From: Cephalopachus bancanus
Taxonomy: Eukaryota > Chordata > Mammalia > Primates > Tarsiidae
Assembly: GCA_027257055.1 (NCBI GenBank)
Contig: JAPVLO010000620.1
Coordinates: 930,001-994,000, forward strand
Length of the DNA: 64,000 nt
Direction: 5' to 3'
Made by a program: the position numbers and the translations under genes. The stretch's first letter is position 1. Each line of letters opens with the position of its first letter. The notes under the pieces were generated by a model, which was not told the DNA's origin, ran no database searches, and was given only the letters and a program-made list of their open reading frames with translations. Positions 60,078 to 64,000 of this stretch are shown here, piece after piece.

Positions 60078-60792
60078 TCAAATATATCAATGGTAATTAT
60101 TTTTTCCAAGAAACTTTCTCAAATACATTAGCCTCTGGAATTCACCCCAACAAGATTTGCATGGATTTTTAAAAAGTAAACCTTCCATTTTCTGCAGGAA
60201 TCCTTAATGCCTTTACACAATCATTCAACACAAGGAAGTCTATGCTCCTTTCTTCCGCAGCTCAAAGCTGTAGAGAACAGCCTCCCTGCTGAGAGTAAGT
60301 GGCCCATGTGTGTTTGCCCTCCAGGTTTTTTCCAATTATGTTTGCAATTTGGTGGTGGACATTCATTCTTAGGAAACCACGATGGGTTAGATGTGGAAAT
60401 GCCGGTGTGCCTCCACTGTTGTTTCAGAGATAATAGAGAAAGTGTTTGCATAGAATGCTGGTCCCTGTGTCAGAGCAGTTGTGTTGGCTACTGTATGGTC
60501 GGCCCAGCTACTCTTTGTTCAACTGAAAATTACGTTGACCGGAGCCAGGCCACACCACCAGCCTGAGAAGTGACTCAGATAATTAGACAAAAGCATTTAA
60601 ACTTCTTCAGGATTTTTTTCAGGCTTCCCTCTTGACACACCTTCCTCCTAGCCAAAGAATCGGTGACTATACATTACAGATAGTTGAAGGAAAACAATTA
60701 CCAACTTTCTTGAGTCAGTAATGTCTGTTCTCAATTGTCATCTTTTAAAAGGTACAACACAAGTTGTTGGTTTCCTGTTACTTTGAGAATAT
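60078..60792. other. Unique DNA, 119-codon frame unsupported
   Basis: 60207-60566 is open and Cys-rich toward its end, but I recognise no domain and no splice sites frame it. No repeats seen. Confidence 0.4.
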
Positions 60793-61145
60793 CTTTTTTT
60801 TTTTTTTTGAGTCAGTCTCACTCTGTAGCCCAGGCTGGAGTGCAGTGGCACTCTCATGGCCACCACAACCTTGACCTACTGTATTCAGGTGATCCTTCCT
60901 CCTTCTACTTCAGCCTTCCAAGTAGCTGGAGCCACAGGCATGCCCTGCCATGCCCAGATGACTTTTTTATTTATTGTAGAGATGAAGATGGCTCCGTAGT
61001 GCAATGGATAGTGCCTTGGATTTCTATTGTAGCGACTAGGTCTTACCATGTTACACAGGCTGGTCTCAAACCTCTAGGCTCAAGCAATCTCTCACTTCCA
61101 CCTCCCAAAGTGCTGGGATTACAGGCATGAGCCACTGTGCCTGAC
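60793..61145 (-). mobile_element. Alu containing a tRNA-half insertion
   Basis: T-run of 15; right arm with a small insertion (CCTCCTTCTACTTCAG); the linker/left-arm boundary is interrupted at 60988-61040; ends CACTGTGCCTGACC. Confidence 0.92.
60990..61024 (+). pseudogene. tRNA-Arg(UCU) 5' half, tailless retropseudogene
   Basis: 35 bases equal the 5' half of tRNA-Arg(UCU): acceptor strand GGCTCCG, D-arm around GCAATGGATAGTGC, and anticodon stem TTGGA with loop TTTC. The copy stops within the anticodon. It has about five changes from the human gene as I recall it, mostly C to T or G to A. Alu sequence TATTGTAGAGATGAAG (60972-60987) is repeated as TATTGTAGCGACTAGG (61025-61040): a target-site duplication. 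There is no A-tail and no 3' half, so it cannot make a tRNA. Confidence 0.88.
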
Positions 61146-61164
61146 CAAGTTGCTCTTTTAATAA

Positions 61165-61306
61165 TAAAACCATGCTGTGTGAGCATTACTATCCCACTTG
61201 TAGAAGGGAAAACTGAAACAAGGAGATAAAATTTCCAGTGTCACTTAGCTATTAAGTGGTAGAGTTAGGATTCAAACCTCGGTAAATCTGACTCAAAATT
61301 CTATGC
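61165..61306 (-). mobile_element. MIR SINE fragment
   Basis: TAGAAGGGAAAACTGAAACAAGG, TGTCACTTAGCTATTAAGTGG, TAGAGTTAGGATTCAAACC match antisense MIR. Confidence 0.88.
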
Positions 61307-61307
61307 T

Positions 61308-61428
61308 CACCTGAGCCCAGCAGGTCGAGGCTGCGTAGCAGTGAGCATGCCACTGCACTCCAGCCTGGGTGACAGAATGAGACTCCTACTCAAAAAACAA
61401 CAACAGTAAAAAAAAAATACAAAAGACA
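61308..61428 (+). mobile_element. 5'-truncated Alu, right-arm end only
   Basis: CACCTGAGCCCAGCAGGTCG to CTCAAAAAACAACAACAG; lies at the end of the MIR. Confidence 0.87.
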
Positions 61429-61481
61429 ACAACAGCAAAACACCAGCCTTGTGAAAAATAAGGGCAAGATAAAGTTTTGTG

Positions 61482-61775
61482 GGTTTTTTTGAATTGGAGT
61501 CTTACTCTGTAACCCAGGCTGGATGGAGTGCAGTGGCACACTCATGGTCACCGCAGCCTCGACCTGCTGGGCTCAGGTGATCCTTGCGCCTCAGCCTTCC
61601 ACATGGTTGGAATTACAGGCACCTACTGCCATACCTGGCTAATTTTCTGATTAATTGTAGAGAGGAGGGCTCATCAAGTTGCTCAGGCTGGTCTCGAACC
61701 TGTGAGCTCAGGCAATCCTCTCAACTCGGCCTCCTGAAGTGCTGGGATTATGGGCGTGAGCCACTGGACCTGGCC
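61482..61775 (-). mobile_element. Alu, full-length
   Basis: T-run, GAATTGGAGTCTTACTC; four-base duplication GGATGGAG in the right arm; ends GGACCTGGCC. Confidence 0.92.
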
Positions 61776-61886
61776 TAAAGACTTTAAAAAACAAAACAAA
61801 ACTCTATATTCATTTCCCAAATCAATACCGTCAGACAGAGAACTAAAAATGCCTGTTAAAAGGTAAGAAGTCCAGCCTCATATTGT

Positions 61887-62082
61887 AGAGACCTCATCTC
61901 TACAATAAATTAAAAAATTAGCCGGGCATGATGGCGCGTGTCTATAGTTCCAGTTACTTGGAAGGGTGAGATGGAAGAATTACCTGAGCTCAGCAGGTGG
62001 AGGCTGCAGTGGCCATGAGCATGCCACTGCACTCCAGCCTGGGCGACAGAGTGAGACGCCAACTAAAAAAAAAAAAAAAAAA
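61887..62082 (+). mobile_element. 5'-truncated Alu
   Basis: Begins in the linker (GAGACCTCATCTCTACAATA), right arm complete, 18-base A-tail. Confidence 0.9.
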
Positions 62083-62381
62083 GCCAGGCTCGGTGCCTCA
62101 GCCTGTAATCCCGCGCCTTTGGGAGGCTGAGGTGAGTGGATTGCCTGAGCCCGCGGGTTCGAGACCCGCCTGGGCAACTTGGCAAGACCTCATCTCTACA
62201 ATAAATCAAAAATTAGCCGGGTGTGGTAGCGCGCGCCTGTAGTTCCAGCTACTTGGAAGGTTGAGGCGGAAGGATTGCCGGAGCCCAGCAGGTCGAGGCT
62301 GCAGTGGCCGGGAGCGGCCACTGCACTACAGTCTGGGCGACAGAGTGAGATTCCAACTCAAAAAAAAAAAAAAAAAAAAAA
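62083..62381 (+). mobile_element. Young Alu inserted at the preceding A-tail
   Basis: GCCAGGCTCGGTGCCTCAGCC start, CpG-rich body, 22-base A-tail. Confidence 0.94.
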
Positions 62382-63089
62382 GAATCACTATTGGTTACAT
62401 AGAGCTAAATATATATACAAAGATACTGAAATATCACCAATATTTTCAAATAACTACAAGTTTTTTTAGTTTGAAGAATATACCTACTACTTTTTCCTAC
62501 AAAATATTCATTGAAATACATGTATCCAAATAATCATATTAAAATATTTCTAAAAACAAAAAAGTTATATTTTTAATTCACTGATAGCAAGCAAGATTTT
62601 TCAAATAATTCAGTGTTAAACTCTCAAAGTCACAGCCTCAGAAAAAGGAAAGTTCCAGTTCTTAGTCACTGACTCATTTCCTTAGATGATTCAACCTTGT
62701 GGCCTTAACGCTGACTTGTCTTCCCCTCTCCCTTCCAACGTTAATTCAGAACGGGAAAAATAAACCTTTAATACTTTAGAGCTAGCTTTCTTGTGCTACC
62801 ACATTATAATCTTTTAAGTAAAACAAATCTTTCTACAAGCCTTTCAACACCTTTTAAAATTAAAGTCCTAGTATGTAATTCAAAACAGTGGCTCAAACTC
62901 AGAATATGCTGCACAAATTTTTCTAAAAGTTACTGAAAAACTTTCATGATATTTTTTTCCGCACCCCTTAAAAAAATAGCCAAATTCACTGGCACCAAGA
63001 TGATTGCATTAAAATGTATGCTTTCTGCTACCCTGCAAAAACCTCTGAAAATAGTCTATGATTCTTCTTGGGTTTTTTTTCCTATGCTT
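62382..63089. other. Unique AT-rich DNA
   Basis: No repeat or exon recognised. CCTATGCTT at 63081-63089 is a target duplication of the next insertion. Confidence 0.4.
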
Positions 63090-63205
63090 GTTTTATTTAT
63101 TTATTTATTTATTTTATTGTTATTTTTTTTAATCAACATTTTTTATTATGATTTTGTGGGGTACAGTTAAGGGTTAGGTGTACAATTACGTTTCATTCAG
63201 GCACC
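63090..63205 (-). mobile_element. LINE-1 3' end, severely truncated
   Basis: (TTTA)n tail then TATTATGATTTTGTGGGG and TACAGTTAAGGGTTAGGTG. CCTATGCTT flanks both sides (63081-63089 and 63206-63214). Same L1 3' subtype as at 53.7 kb. Confidence 0.93.
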
Positions 63206-63214
63206 CCTATGCTT

Positions 63215-63562
63215 ACTTTAAATATGTATACACCTTAAATGTTGAGGTCCCTATGAATAAGTTCGTGAGTTTACCTAGTACAAAGTCTGAAAGGACATAA
63301 TATGGATTTAATATACCCAATGAACAGCCATTTTAACATTGCCTGAATCTCATGTTTTTCTAGCGGTTCACTTAACTTATGCTCTAATCACTAGCCAAGA
63401 ACAGAACTGGCTTCTCAGAGGTAGCTATTGATAATTGTTTTACAGTCCTCCTCCCCAGCTTGTTTTGAACCACTTAGCTTTTCTGTTTCAAGTTTTTGCC
63501 TCCACCCTTCAGACTCAAGTTAACCTAATCAACCCTTGTGACCTTCCTGACAGACCCCACCA
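63215..63562. other. Unique DNA left of the LTR
   Basis: No recognised repeat or exon. Confidence 0.4.
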
Positions 63563-63692
63563 TGTTAGCAATCATGTGACTAGCCCACCCATCTGCCTGC
63601 TAACCATCACCTGAGGTCAGTATCTGTGTTTACCTGCCCCTTCATGACGACATGGAACAGACCACCACCCAACCACCTTAATGACCTTCTCC

Positions 63693-63701
63693 CATATAAG
63701 G
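63693..63701 (+). promoter_or_regulatory. LTR TATA box
   Basis: CATATAAGG lies 130 bases into the LTR. A second A/T-rich word, GGATTAAAAGG, follows at 63706-63716 and could serve instead. Confidence 0.6.
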
Positions 63702-63825
63702 AAAGGATTAAAAGGACTCAGCCACGAGCAGCCAGCTGCCATTGCTTTACTAGACTCTGGTGTGACCACGTGCTCCTTGAGCTGTGGCTATTGCCGTGTT
63801 TCCTAAGCTCTGGCCCCCTCTCTTA

Positions 63826-63829
<4 letters not shown>

Positions 63830-63856
<27 letters not shown>
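63830..63856. repeat. (CT)n microsatellite in the LTR
   Basis: About 13 CT units in the R region, between TATA box and poly(A) signal. Confidence 0.95.
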
Positions 63857-63861
<5 letters not shown>

Positions 63862-63871
63862 ATTCTCTCTC

Positions 63872-63877
63872 AATAAA
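63872..63877 (+). terminator. LTR poly(A) signal
   Basis: AATAAA in CTCTCAATAAACTATATTTT, followed by a T-rich stretch; expected R/U5 border some 15-20 bases on. Confidence 0.75.
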
Positions 63878-63979
63878 CTATATTTTCTAATCTAACTTCT
63901 GTGCAATTCTTTGCATCTTTCACGCAACACCGATTGCCCACCAGACACCCACACCCCCAGCAGGCCTGACCTAACATTT

Positions 63980-64000
63980 TGGAGGCCCCGCTGGGAGTGT
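63980..64000 (+). promoter_or_regulatory. Retroviral primer binding site, tRNA-Thr type
   Basis: Three bases after the LTR, TGGAGGCCCCGCTGGGA is complementary to the 3' end of tRNA-Thr (…CCCAGCGGGGCCT plus CCA, from memory). 17 bases match before the first difference. This marks the LTR as a 5' LTR with internal sequence continuing beyond the window. Confidence 0.8.

Larger units (their letters stand above)
63563..63976 (+). mobile_element. Endogenous retrovirus 5' LTR
   Basis: 414 bp bounded by the inverted ends TGTTAG (63563-63568) and CTAACA (63971-63976). A TATA-type box CATATAAGG is at 63693-63701, a poly(A) signal AATAAA at 63872-63877. These place U3 at about 63563-63725, R to about 63895, and U5 to the end. 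Size and layout fit a gammaretrovirus-like (class I) element. CpG content and clean ends suggest a fairly young copy. Only the LTR and the primer site are in the window, so the proviral genes cannot be judged. Confidence 0.85.

Overview
The window is a non-coding stretch of primate nuclear DNA, almost certainly from a strepsirrhine (lemur, loris or galago group). About a hundred Alu SINEs are spread over both strands. Most carry a linker reading CTACAATAAATCAAAAAATTAG and a TCGAGGCTGCGGTGGCC right arm, which differ from monkey and ape Alus but fit my memory of strepsirrhine ones. I saw no lorisiform tRNA-derived monomer SINEs, which leans weakly towards a lemur. An SRP14 retrocopy with the short C-terminus, lacking the Ala/Thr-rich tail of anthropoids, agrees. 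No intact protein-coding gene is visible. Nearly all long open frames are Alu read antisense or sense, or L1 fragments, so the window is intergenic or intronic.

Layout. 1-4 kb: Alus and a large GAAA/GGAA microsatellite. 4.0-9.5 kb: one old antisense L1, cut into about ten pieces by younger Alus and by the SRP14 pseudogene. 9.9-23 kb: alternating Alus and old unique DNA holding MIR and L2 fossils, a mariner-type transposon remnant (19.87-20.43 kb) and one protein-like open frame (15.16-15.37 kb, minus). 23.6-25.3 kb: a head-to-tail block of five Alus. 28.8-30.05 kb: an L2 copy. 30.2-33.0 kb: the longest SINE-free stretch. 33-42 kb: dense Alus and a 5'-truncated L1 3' end (37.4-38.1 kb). 42.5-45.2 kb: an old L1 piece, then a MaLR (MLT1) LTR broken by two Alus and by an LTR-like insertion. 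45-50 kb: Alus, MER5A, and a fold-back in a MaLR fragment. 50.6-52 kb: polypyrimidine tract and L2-like DNA. 52-62.4 kb: dense, partly nested Alus. 62.4-64 kb: SINE-free, with a tiny L1 insertion and, at the right edge, an endogenous retrovirus 5' LTR followed by a tRNA-Thr-type primer binding site.

These parts do not form a pathway. They are a record of retrotransposition. The most unusual items are: a 5' half of tRNA-Arg(UCU) inserted, with target duplication and no A-tail, inside an Alu; an Alu retrotransposed together with about 120 bp of 3' flank ending in its own poly(A) signal; a composite insertion with a bare Alu head, unique DNA and a full Alu inside one target duplication; repeated trimeric (left-left-right) Alus; and an inverted Alu-Alu fusion. 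I found no undescribed gene system. Family names come from memory of consensus sequences and were not checked with a search tool. Alu limits are accurate to a few bases.
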